From Porphyra umbilicalis (Eukaryota > Rhodophyta > Bangiophyceae > Bangiales > Bangiaceae), in the NCBI GenBank assembly GCA_002049455.2, contig KV918771.1, forward strand, positions 62,001 through 126,000: a DNA stretch of 64,000 nt. Reading direction: 5' to 3'. The position numbers were made by a program, and so were the translations under genes. Shown one piece after another: positions 52,741 through 63,254 of this stretch (position 1 is the stretch's first letter; the number at the start of each line of letters is the position of its first letter). Under the pieces are notes generated by a model. That model was not told where the DNA came from, ran no database searches, and worked only from the letters and a program-made list of their open reading frames with translations.

Positions 52741-55700
52741 GACCCAACCCGGGACGTGGATAAGATGCCAGTACGCATCCTATCCCGACCCAAGGAAATC
52801 CGCCCCCGGGACGCACGCCTCCCGAAGGGGGTAAGCGGCCAGAATGTGGTGGCCATCCTGACGGGGTCCAACTACCAGGTGGCCAGTCGCGTCTGGCAGG
52901 ACGCGGGGCGTGAGCTAGCTTCCTGCGTCATAGTCGACACGGGGTCGTGTGTCTCCCTAGTACGGGAAGCACTACTCCCCCCGGAGATGGAGGTGGCGCC
53001 CTTAGACGCGGAGACCGCCCAGTTGTTTGACGTGAATGGGGGACTCCTTCCCATCACGGGCACCGTGACTCTTACGGTGCGAGTCGGCACTTACTCCACA
53101 CCAGTCACGTGTGGGGTAGTGCCGGGCATGTCGGTCCCCCTATTTCTGGGGACCGACTACACGGACGTCCATTTCCCGAACATTTGCGGGCCCAAGGGGT
53201 ACATCTGGTAACTAAACGGATGTAGGGTCCCCATCCTCCGTCGGGGTAAGACGGTGTCGTATGCCCGGGCGGACCAACCCCAGTCGGGGGCCGCTAGTGA
53301 GGCGGACACCAAGGTGCGCCTAGCCCACGAGGTGGTTATACCCCCGCGGTCCCGGGGATACGTCCCAGTACAGACGTCATTCCAAGGGAATGGGGTCATC
53401 ACCCAGCGGCATCGAGCGTATGAGCGCCACCGCGTGCATGTTGCAACTGGCATCATGGACTGCACCGCCAACCAGACGTGGTGGGTGGAGGTAACCCATA
53501 CGGGGAACACGAGTAAGCGACTCCCCAAGGGCATGGTCATGGGGCATTTGTCGGCCTACTCCGGTACGGTAGCCGCCATATCCCGAGAGGACCGGGCTGC
53601 ACTCAGCCCCAGTCCGACCACCGCGCCCGACGCAACGGACCACGTGGAGGAGCCCCACGTTCATACTTCGAACGTGCCCGAGGGGCTGCGGCCTCAAGTG
53701 CTCGCCCTACTGGAGAAGCACCGAGCCCTCTGGAGTGGGTACTTGGGCTCTATCAAGGCCACGGAGCACCGGATCGAGTTGAAGCCGGGCTCCAAGCCCG
53801 TCCGGCTCAACCCCAACCGGATGGGTCCCCGAACTGGGGAACTCATCAAGGCCCAAGTCGACCGAATGCTCAAGCTCGAAGTTATAGAGCCCAGCCAGAG
53901 TGAATGGGCTAGCCCGGTGGTACTCATCCCGAAGCCCGACGGGAGTCCCCGGTTCTGCATCGACTATCGGCAGTTGAACGAGCGCACAGTACGCGACTCG
54001 TATCCACTACCCCGGATGGACGACTGCCTCGACTCCTTAGGGGATGCACAGTTCTTCTCCACGTTGGACTGCAACGCGGGGTACTGGCAGATCCCCCTAG
54101 CCGAGGAGGATGAGCCGAAGACGGCATTCACTTGCCACTGTGGGACGTACCAGTGTACGCGTCTTCCGTTTGGCCTGTGTAATGCCCCTGCTACTTTCCA
54201 GCGGGCTATTGACATGATCCTATGCGGAGTCAAGTGGCAGAATGTGCTCGTCTACTTAGACGACCTCATCATTTTCTCCGCCGATGCCGAGTCGCACCTG
54301 TCCCACTTGGACACGGTGCTCACCTTACTCGGGAAGCACAAGGTCACCCTCAAGGCACAGAAGTGCCACCTCTTTACTAACGAGGTGGAGTACCTTGGCC
54401 ATGTAGTGCGGCCAGGACGCTTGAGTGTGAACGAGAAGAACCTCAAGGCCATCAAGAAGGCCAGCTTCCCCCAGACCCAAACCCAACTTAGGAGTTTCCT
54501 GGGGATGTGCAATGTCTACCGTCGGTTCACGGTAGATTTCGCTAAGACCGCGAAGCCGCTGAACAACTTGAACAGCGTAAAGCTTCCTAAGCGGTTGAGT
54601 TCCCCTACTCCGGAGGAACAGAACGCGTTCGACAAACTAAGCGAACAGCTATGCTACCCGCCCATCCTTGCGATACCGCGCAAGGAGGGGAAGTACATCA
54701 TCGATGTGGACGCTAGCTACAACCAGCTAGGGTGCTGCCTACTACAGCAGCAACCCGATGGCAAGTACCTGCCCGTAGGCTACTTCAGTAAGGGCCTACT
54801 GCCGGAGGAGAAGAACTACACCGTCACCGAGATTGAGGGACTAGGTGTGGTGTGGGCTGTCGGTTTACTACGACCGTACATCGAAGGCACCAAGTTCTTC
54901 ATCCGGTGTGACCACAAGGCACTGAAGTGGATACTAACCACGACGGCCTGCACCAACAATCGACTCAATCGTTGGCGCATCCTCCTCTCGAAGTTTGACT
55001 ATGATGTGGAGTACAAGCCCGGCCCCCAACATGCGGTGGCCGACGCTCTGTCCCGCATCCCGTCTGAGGGGCTGGACACGGGACCCATCTCCCAGGAGAT
55101 CCCCACAGTCGGGGTGACCACTTGATCGGGGGCGGTACTCGACCCCCGACTCCCCGAGAACAGGGAGACTGCCCGCATACCCCTGGGCGAACTAGTCCAG
55201 AAGCAGGCGAAAGACGAGTTCTGTCAGGGGGTCAAGAAGTTACTTGACACCCCCACACCCACGCGCTTCTACAAGAACGCAGACGGGATGTTGTGCCGTT
55301 GCGGACACCGCGAGGGGACCCAGCAGGTACTGGTCCCCTAATCCCTAGTCAAGGACGTATTACGGGCGGAGCACTCCTCCCCCTTGGCTGCGCATCCAGG
55401 GGGGACGCGCATGTACCAGACCTTGCGGGACCAATACTACTGGCCCTCGCTGGCGATGGACGTGTTCAGGTGGGTGGCAGCTTGCCTCACCTGTGCCAGG
55501 AACCGGCTCATGGGTACGCAGAGTAAAGCGTTCATGAGGTTGTTCCCCGCGACGGAACCCTTCGCAGCGCTGGCCATTGACTTACTTGGCCCCCTGCCCA
55601 AGACCCCCGAAGGATATGAGTATATCCTTGTTATTTGTGACCGATTTACTAAGGTCACTCTGGCGGTCCCGCTTCGAGACATCACCGCTCTGGATGTTCT

Positions 55701-56657
55701 CAGCGCGTTCCTCGACACGTGGGTTGCTAGCTTTGGGATCCCCGATTCAGTTCTATCGGATAACGGACCCCAATTTGCTGCCGTACTCTGGCAAGGGGTG
55801 CTCAAGACCCTGGATACTGACACTAACTATGCCACCCCTTACCACCCACAAACTAATGGGCAGGTCGAACGGTTTAATAAGACCTTAGTTAAGCAACTAC
55901 GACACTACGTAAGTGACCACGTAGTTACGTGGTCCCGATACTTAAGCCTGGTAGTAACGGCTTACAATTCGCAAGTGCATAGTAGCACCGGGCAAATCCC
56001 TTTCGCGTTCGTAAGTCCCGGACGGCTTACTCCCGTGGCAATCGAACGACTAACAGCGGGCTCCGACTCCGGGGAGATAGTAACCCCCGAACGAGCCAAG
56101 GAGAATTTCCTCCAGCGCCTTGACTCCCTTATCCCCCTAGTACGGGAGACCATGGAGAAGGCACAGGCCCGGTACGAACGAGCCTTCGACAAGCGCGTGC
56201 AGACTCGCCGCGAAGCCCTCCAAGTTGGAAACTGGGTATTTGTGAAGTCCCACGAGAACCAGGGGGTAAGCTCGTCTTCAAGACACTGGGACCCTACCAG
56301 TTCTTGAGGACCGACGGGCGTCGGCTTACCATCGAAAGTGATGATGGTATCCGTACCATCAATGGGAACCACGCCACCCGGGCCGCGGAACCACCCGAGG
56401 GGGACCCGGCGTGGGCGCGGGCACTGACCGCGTGGCGGGTCCCGTCCCTCCCCTCATCGGCCAGTAAACTGATTGAGGCTGTCTCCGACCGCTTTGTCGG
56501 ACAGGGGTACGATGACCAGGAGCGACTCATGCTCAAGGTCAGGTGGTTCGGGTATGGACCCCGGGAGGACTCCTGGCACTATGAGGAGGACCTCCCGGCT
56601 GAAAAGGCCCGTCAGCACTGTGTGCGGCACCGAGTCACGATGAGAAGAAGGGTATAA
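52741..56657 (+). pseudogene. pol: Gypsy Pol: protease, RT, RNase H, integrase, chromodomain (broken)
   Basis: The same phase as gag runs through protease (VDTGSCVSLV, Asp codon at 52936, and LGTDY), reverse transcriptase (VYLDDLIIF, Tyr codon at 54253), RNase H (VDASYNQLGCCLL) and integrase. The integrase has an HHCC zinc region (about 55370-55500) and acids coded at 55579 (AIDLLGP), 55759 (SDNGPQF) and 55867 (GQVERFN), the last two 35 residues apart. The frame is interrupted by stops at 53209 (TAA), 55123 (TGA) and 55339 (TAA). After a G run at 56263-56267 the phase changes by one base. The 3' end then reads KLVFKTLGPYQFL and a chromodomain (LMLKVRWFGYGPREDSW), ending at 56657. All catalytic residues remain, so decay is recent. 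The chromodomain places it with chromoviruses. Confidence 0.9.
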
Positions 56658-56869
56658 TACAACTAACAACCCCCAGTACGGGGTACCCCTCGCACACACC
56701 CCCGACAAAAGATCCAACCCAACTAGGGACAAGCCCACAGGGGGCCGGGCTGCGCATCACTGAGCGCCCCGGCGCCCCGCTCAAACCTGGGTACCTACTC
56801 CCTAGCCGGCGAGTGCGGGCGGTTGTCGCGAACGTACCCACCAAACTGGTCGTAACCCGAGTGGTCCGG

Positions 56870-59140
56870 CTACTCCTGGGCCGACCCCCGGTCCGAGGGG
56901 CCCGGCCCCCACGACGAGCGCGGCACCCTAATCGGTGCCGCCCCCGCCGCGGCGTACACTCCAACAGTGAAGGGGTAGCCGCCCCCATGGTAGGGCGCGG
57001 CCGAGCCAGCAGGCTCTCCGGCGTACGGGGCCCAACTGGGGCCCCCGCCCGCCGAAGCCCCCGCGGGCCCAGCCGCCACCTGCTGGCCGTGCCCCTCCAA
57101 GCGGGAGGCCATCTGGTACCCGATGGCCTCTGGGGTGGTCTCCACCAGGAACTGCGCGGCTGCGGCAGACCGGGGGGACGAGGAGTCCCGCAGTACGGAC
57201 CCCGCCCCCCGGGTGACCGACGCCAGGGTATCCACCAGGGAGGCAACTATCGCCTCCCCATGGGCAGCCCTCAGCGCCCCCGCCGCCCTTGGGTAGGTGG
57301 TCGCCAAGGCGTGGGCGCACCGCGGGGTGACGTACCCCTAGCTGAGGCTCTGCCCCGCCCCAAGGGGCGGGTAGTACGGCACCCCCGGCGGGGCAAACGT
57401 CGGACGGCCCGACCGCCCCGCGGGGGATGCCCCCGCCCGGGTGGTCCGCCGGACTGCGCCCCCACGAGCAGGGGGGCGCTCGGTAGTACCTCGGGTACGC
57501 TTGCGCGGCTGGAAGACACTGGCCCCCGGCGCACCCCAACCCGAGTTGGGCGGGGGCGACGTCGCCGTTACCCCCGCCGAGTAGGGGTAGGCCAGGTCAC
57601 CCAGGCCCTCACGGAGGCCTATGCGCCCGGCCACCAGGCGTTTGTCACAGTGGACAAACGCCCGAGGCGCCTCGCCCTCCTCCCCGCCAACTCGGCGGGC
57701 CAAGGAGGGCCCGGCCGCCTCCCAGTCCAAGGACTGGTGAAGGTCCAGCAACTCGCTGAGGTACGTGTGCGCGTCCGGGCCGGCCCCCTCCGCCACGTTG
57801 GCGAGGCGGAGCCCCACCAGACGCCCCACTATGGCGGCTGGCAGGTGCCAGAGGTACCCCTTAGTACGGGCGGAGGCATACGACACCCCCACTACCTACA
57901 GCACCCACTAGGTAGCGAGGATGGCCGCCGCCGGGGTAGACTCCCCCCGGCGGAGCGCAGTGCCAAAGTAGGCCACTATGCGCGGCATCCGGGCCGGGAA
58001 CCCGAAGGGCACCTCCATGGCCGACCACCAGGACGGCGTCGGGACGTAGTATGCCCGCCGCGTCGAGGTGTGGACCAGGTAGCTCTGCACTTGAGAGGCC
58101 CGCACCAGGATGCCCGACGCTTCCCGCACCCGGCGTTCGGTGCGGGCGTCCTGGTAATGAAAGTGGGGGTCCGTCTCCCCCAAGTACGGGGGGGAGCAAC
58201 ACGCCCACTCCCACGCCAAGACGGGCGGCACGTCGTCGGCGGTGGCCCCGTCCATAACATTGGACAGGCGCGCGGCCACGCGCTCCACCCACGGCGCGTC
58301 CCCCGCCTCCTGTAGGGCGGAAAGGTCCGTGGCCACCCCGGCAGGAAGTTAGTACTGCACGGGGTGGCGCACCAGCAACCGCTGCCAAGCCGGGCCCTGC
58401 TTGGGCAGCGGGATCGCAAAGTAAAGCGTCCGCAAGCGGCCCTCCCCCATCTGACTGGGGGCAGCCGGGGGCGTCCACTGAGCCAACGCCCCCGGCCCCG
58501 CAAGTCCCGCCTCCCCCACTGCAGGGGGGCGCTCCCGGCGCGGCACCGGCGGGGGGAACTCCTGCTCCATTGGATCATTCCCCGCCTCGCCCGGCCCCGC
58601 TCCCGCCGCCGGGGGAGTGGCCGGCCGGCAGGGCGGCAGCGGCACGTGCGCCGCCGCCGAGCGGAACCCGACCGCGTCCTCCCCAGCCGACCGCGTCGGC
58701 GCACTCGACGCGCGGGAGGCCGACGCCGACCCCGCCGTCGACTTGGACCGGCGGGTGGGAGGCGGCGGTTGGGTTGCTTGACTCCCCGCCGCCGAGGACT
58801 CCCGGCTCGGGGGCGCGGCGTTGGCCTGGCGCGCCCGGCGGGCTGCCTTGCCCCGGGACGCCGCCCCGGCCGCGCCGCTTGACTTGTTGGCGCCGGCCGG
58901 CGTGGCAGGTGCCGACGCCGCCGCCCCGCCAACCCGCGGGGTGGCCGCCGTCGAGCCCTTGGCCTTGGGGGCGCCCGTACTTCCCGGCGCCCCGCCCACT
59001 TGCGGGGACCCCGCCGCTGGGCTGCCCGACTTGGCCGTAGCCGACACCGGCGTCCTACTCGGCGCCGGCGTGGCGCGCCCCGCACTTGGGGAAGCCATCT
59101 CCTCGGTCGGCGCCACTGCCGTCAACCGCGAGGAGGCCAT
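56870..59140 (-). pseudogene. Antisense accessory ORF of the gypsy element (broken by stops)
   Basis: One minus-strand phase stays readable for 757 codons from the ATG at 59138-59140 to the stop at 56870. It is interrupted only by stops at 58349 (TAA), 57908 (TAG), 57896 (TAG) and 57338 (TAG). The N-terminal 190 residues are Ala/Ser/Pro-rich with basic patches. The middle has well-mixed, Trp/Tyr-rich sequence that looks like a folded domain (VLAWEWACCSPPYLGETDPH; SWWSAMEVPFGFPARM; KGYLWHLPAAIVGRLVGLRL), and the C-terminus is Gly/Pro/Ala-rich. I recognise no family. It lies tail-to-tail with pol, between pol and the 3' LTR, where some plant gypsy lineages carry antisense extra ORFs. Its role is unknown. 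Confidence 0.65.
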
Positions 59141-59290
59141 AGCCGCCGCGCCCGGTCAGGGGGGACGGCGAGGGGAAGGGGGGTGCCCCGCGCACAGAGG
59201 GACGAAGGGAAGGCTCTCAACTCGAGTAGCGGTGGGGGAAGACGGTGACGGTCGGTAGTGGACGGCGTCCCCGTCCGTCCCCCGCCTACC

Positions 59291-59300
59291 CCCTTTTTAT
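59291..59300 (-). promoter_or_regulatory. TATA-like box for the antisense ORF
   Basis: The minus strand reads CATAAAAAGGGGG about 150 nt upstream of the antisense ATG, in very GC-rich surroundings and outside the LTR. Position and sequence fit a core promoter for an independently transcribed antisense gene. Confidence 0.5.
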
Positions 59301-59742
59301 GAGCCCCTGTGTGGGGACAGGGGCCCTTACCCCGGGCCCCCTCAGCCCCACCCCGCGGACCACTCCCCCTGGACGACTCCCCACTGGTGGGGAAGGGGCC
59401 CGCACGACAGACCCCCAGGTGGGGGGGCGGGGGGATGCCATACTGGGCACCCGCCCCCCTGTTGGCCCACCGGGCACGGTTAGCGGGCCCGCCCCGGACA
59501 CGCGGCAGCACCCCTGGCCCCCGCTGCCGTGTCCACCGTACGGCAACGGCGCGTACCCCCTTGCCCCGGCGGGGGCGGCCCCACGATCCGGGGCGGCCAT
59601 CGCTGGCGAGGACCGGGGCAGCACCCGGGCCCCACACTGGGGAGCCCGGCGGCTAGCTGTCCTGGCCCGCCCGCCACACTCGGGCGGGCCCGCCCCCCTG
59701 GCTCTGGACCGCCGGAACGGCAACCCCTTTAAAAGGGGCAAT

Positions 59743-60471
59743 TGTGACGGTCCGTCACATGGCCCCCCACACTCCGGGAACCAGATTCCCCGGAAATATG
59801 CCCCACTAACGCATATTTGAATTTGTTTCGTTGGCGACCCACTTGTAATCATCTCGTGGCTCACCAACCACAACCGCAATCCCAATACTTCCCTGGGATT
59901 CGTAGCCCCCCCGAGCGGGCCCCTACTTAAGGGCCTAATTTTGTGTAAACCCAACTTGGATTATCGACTTATGCTGCTTTGCGCCCCTGACCCCGGGGCG
60001 CCGCGAGGGTGTCACGTAGCACCCTTCCCCCGCCTCTACTCAAGGCGGTATTCGAAGCTTCGGCCGTCCTCCGGGCTATGGGCCCAGTGGGCCCTGAGCA
60101 GAGGGCTTTTCGTTGGTCCTTTGAGGGTGTCTGAGGGGGGTTTTCCGAGGGTCCTTTGAGGGAGTCTGGGGAGGGATTTCCGAGGGTCCTTTGAGGGTGT
60201 CTGAGGAGGGTTTTCCGAGGGTCCGAGGGGAACGGATGGGATAAGAGGGTGAGGCGTGAGTGTCGCCTCGAGGCCTTCGACGCGGGCAAGTAAACTTCCG
60301 GTCACACAACTCGTGTTTGTCGCTCGGGGCGCCTTCCCCCGGTCGACGCCGTGCGTGTGTGCTCTTCGGGGTTTCCTTCCGGGGCGGGTATTCCCCGACA
60401 GGACTACCCGGCCACACGGTTTGGCTCGCCCTCCCCCCAACTGGGTGGGGTGGGCTGAGCGTGTTGTCACA
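59743..60471 (+). repeat. Gypsy 3' LTR
   Basis: 729 bp, same ends and internal tandem units as the 5' LTR. It is preceded by the purine-rich AAAAGGGGCAAT. Confidence 0.9.
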
Positions 60472-60712
60472 GGAGACACGGGCCGTGCAGGCTCTGTGAC
60501 GCCAGTCGCAGGACAGTCGTTCTCAGCCACGTAACTCTATTCGCTTTCAGCGTCATCGCGACGCTTCCGACGCTGACACGCCCTCAGATCCATGTGACCA
60601 CGAAAGCGGACTGCCACCTTTGAAATGGAGAGGGTCCCGTGATATAAGTATATGTGTGCATCACTATATTTTGAGAGTGCCCTGTTCTGAAGGCTACGGA
60701 TCATGGGACTTG
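60472..60712 (+). repeat. Family A, copy A4, right part
   Basis: Resumes with GGCCGTGCAGGCTCTGTGAC exactly where the left part stopped. It then carries GCGTCATCGCGACGCTTCC and GACACGCCCTCAGATCC and ends near GTTCTGAAGGCT. It is nearly identical to the reverse complement of 61725-61940. Confidence 0.85.
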
Positions 60713-61340
60713 CTCTCCGTTTCAGAGGTGGCAGTCGGCATGCGTGTTTTCAACCATCTGAAGGCGCGTCAGTGTTCAAAGCGTCGCGATGACGCGAAAA
60801 TCGAATCGCGTTTCGTGGCTGAGACGGACTGTCCTGCCACAGGGGTGACAGAGCCAAGACGGCACCTGACCCGCAGCCCCCCCCCACCGCTCCTAGTTGC
60901 GCGCGGCGTCTGCGCGCAGCGACTTCCGGGGTTTGACGCACGCACGATGACCCACGAGTGATCGCGCGTGTGCGCCAGCATCTGTTGCGGCGACGCGTAG
61001 GCGGTTGCTGACGCCATCTTACGATGCGAAAAGAGGCGCCCTGTTGCGCTGCGGTCGATCCCGCCCGCCCGCCCGTGCGTCGTGTCGGCAACCCCGTCCA
61101 CCGTGCGCAGGTGCGCTGCGCGACGGGGTGACTGCGCTGTCCGCAGGTGTTGCGCCACGCTGGAGGGCTGCCGCCGCTGCGCTACCGGCGGCGGCACCTC
61201 TGTATCCGCTCCACGAACCCCCCGCCACGGCAACGTGGCTGTACGTACGCCCGTGTGTGCTCGTGACCTTGGAGCCGGCCGGCGTGCCCATTGTCGTCGC
61301 GTCGCCGAGCGCGCCAGCGCCCAGGAGACCATTGTATTGC
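60713..61340 (-). repeat. Family A, copy A5
   Basis: Inverted relative to A4 and butted against it. Recognised by CTCTCCGTTTCAGAGGTGGC, GCGTCGCGATGACGCG, GCGCGCAGCGACTTCCGGGG and GGCAACGTGGCTGTACGT. More diverged than the A4/A6 pair. Confidence 0.75.
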
Positions 61341-61714
61341 AAGCACGTTCCTGACAGAACGAGAACGCAATGTACACGTGCCCAAGCAGCTGCGGCGCGA
61401 CAATCTTCAATGCGCGCTCCAGCCGGAACTGCGGTACTGAGTCGCAACAACATACTGTGTGATAGTGGCAATTGAATGCGTAGAAGTAGTTAACGATACC
61501 AAATGTACATGGCAACCTGCCACACGATGTCTCAAAATGGCCGCTGTCACGGCACAAGTCTGGACAACGGACTGCTTTCATCAATAATATACGCTCCCAA
61601 GCACGCATTGTTCCAACCGCAGAGAGGTTGCTCTCCCAATCCGCATCGGACAAAGTTTTCCTGAAATAGAGGCGCCCTTGCACAAAAGTCCAATCAATGC
61701 GCTAAATCCGGCTT
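61341..61714. other. No gene seen
   Basis: AT-richer spacer between inverted family A copies. A minus-strand frame reads through it without any recognisable domain. Confidence 0.5.
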
Positions 61715-62345
61715 CAGTTTCCTAGCCTTAAGGACAAGGTGCTCTCAAAGTGTAGTGATGCATACAAATACTTATATCACGAAGCCCTCTCCATTTCAAA
61801 GGTGGCAGTCCGCTTTCGTGGTCACAGGGATCTGAGGGCGTGTCAGCGTCGGAAGCGTCGCGATGACGCTAAAAGCGAATAGAGTTACGTGGCTGAGAAC
61901 GACTGTCCTGCGACTGGCGTCACAGAGCCTGCACGGCCTCTGCCCTCCCGCACCCGCCACAGCCCCCAGTTCCGCCCGGAAACCGCGCGCAGCGACTTCC
62001 GGGGTTCAACGCGCACACGATGACCCGCGGGTGGTTGTGCCTGCGCGCCGGCCTTTGTTGCGGCGGCTCGTCGGTGTTTTCTGATGTCATCGTGCGGCGC
62101 GATTTTAGGTGCCCCGTTGCGCGGCGGTCGGTCTCACCCGTCCGCCCGTGCGCCGTGTCGGCCGCCCCACCCACCGTGCGCAGGTGCGCTGCGCGGGGGG
62201 ATGATGGCCCCGCCCATGCGTGGTGCACCACGCCGGCGGGCCGCCCCCGTGGCGGGGGCGGCTGCGGCATGCTTTTCGGCGCCACGCGTCCTTCCCACCA
62301 CGGCAAAGTGGCTGTACATGCCTCTGGGCGCGCTCGCTGCTCTGG
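61715..62345 (-). repeat. Family A, copy A6
   Basis: An uninterrupted copy, inverted relative to A4. The run GCGGGTGCGGGAGGGCAGAG on the minus strand is the empty-site equivalent of the gypsy insertion point in A4. Confidence 0.8.
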
Positions 62346-62369
62346 AGCCGGCCCGGGACTTCCATAGTG

Positions 62370-62640
62370 CGTGGTGGGACACCAGCGCCCAGCGCACGGT
62401 AGTCGGCATGCAGCAAGGCAAGGCGTGCATCAAGTTCACTGGAGGAAATATCACCATCAATAAGCTTGGCTCCAGGAATGTCTCCCAGTTCGGAAGCGGC
62501 AAGCACGATACGGTCGGGTGCCTTGACATCGGGGTGCCAATCACCGTCAAATTTCTCCAGAAGAACACAAACAGACGCAAGCACTTCGGCAAACTGTTGG
62601 TACTTTGCAAATGCAAAAACAGAACAAAAAAAGAGAGGCT
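62370..62640 (-). other. Unrecognised coding-like fragment
   Basis: The minus-strand frame reads about 85 residues of balanced composition (for example KYQQFAEVLASVCVLLEKFD and DRIVLAASELGDIPGAKLID) between family A sequence and AT-rich DNA. No family is recognised. It may be a remnant of a captured host gene exon. Confidence 0.3.
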
Positions 62641-63108
62641 GGGAGGAAAGAATAGAGTACTGCACACTCACGAAAGAACAAGAGACGTTCAAACAAATCC
62701 CGTGGAGTGCGCTGTGCGGAGGGAAAGCCGCCCATAATCCGGCACCACGCACTCCCGTGTCGTGGATCCCGCACGACCAAGCCACCCGCGTCAGGAGCAG
62801 AAAAAAATACTCAACAACCTGGGGCAACGGCGCCACCGCTCGACCGCAACCGGCCGCGTCGAGCGCGGCCGGCCGCTGCACACAAAGAGGGAGAGCGTAA
62901 CGGCGGCTCCGCTGCCGAGGGACTGCGTCCGCCCATAGTGGAGGCTGCTTGGCCTCTGCAAAGACACCACGTCGCGACCATCAAGGCGCCCACGGCAAGC
63001 AGTGGCTCGTCGCAGCAGCTCGGCCAGCGACACCAGCACCGCCCACCGTGTCAGCGACGGCCGCCGTTGCGTTCACAAATCGCTGAATAGGCCCCCTCGA
63101 TCCTGGTT

Positions 63109-63195
63109 TGTGACGGTTTGTGGTTTGTGGTGGTTTGTGGCGGTTTGTGGTGGTTTGTGATGGTTCGTGGTGGTTTGCGGTGGTTTGCGGTTTAT
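63109..63195 (+). repeat. TTTGTGGTGG-type short tandem repeat
   Basis: About eight irregular copies of a 10-11-bp unit (GGTTTGTGGT with TGTGG(C/T)GG variants). Confidence 0.85.
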
Positions 63196-63254
63196 CATCA
63201 TGGCGGTCAACGTGATCAAGCTCAGGGTGTCCTTTCTGCTGGGGATGGACGCGC

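Larger units (their letters stand above)
43898..60471 (+). mobile_element. Ty3/gypsy chromovirus-type LTR retrotransposon, 16.6 kb with nested copia
   Basis: Two 729-bp LTRs (43898-44626 and 59743-60471) begin TGTGACGG and end GTCACA. I count about eleven differences between them, roughly 1.5 percent. The flanks are GGAGG and GGAGA, a target duplication of 5 bp with one mismatch. After the left LTR a possible primer site reads TTTGGTGGAGCAGC, whose tRNA partner I cannot name. A purine stretch AAAAGGGGCAAT precedes the right LTR. Gene order is gag, protease, reverse transcriptase/RNase H, integrase, chromodomain, then an antisense ORF. Without the nested copia the element is about 10.9 kb. Confidence 0.9.
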
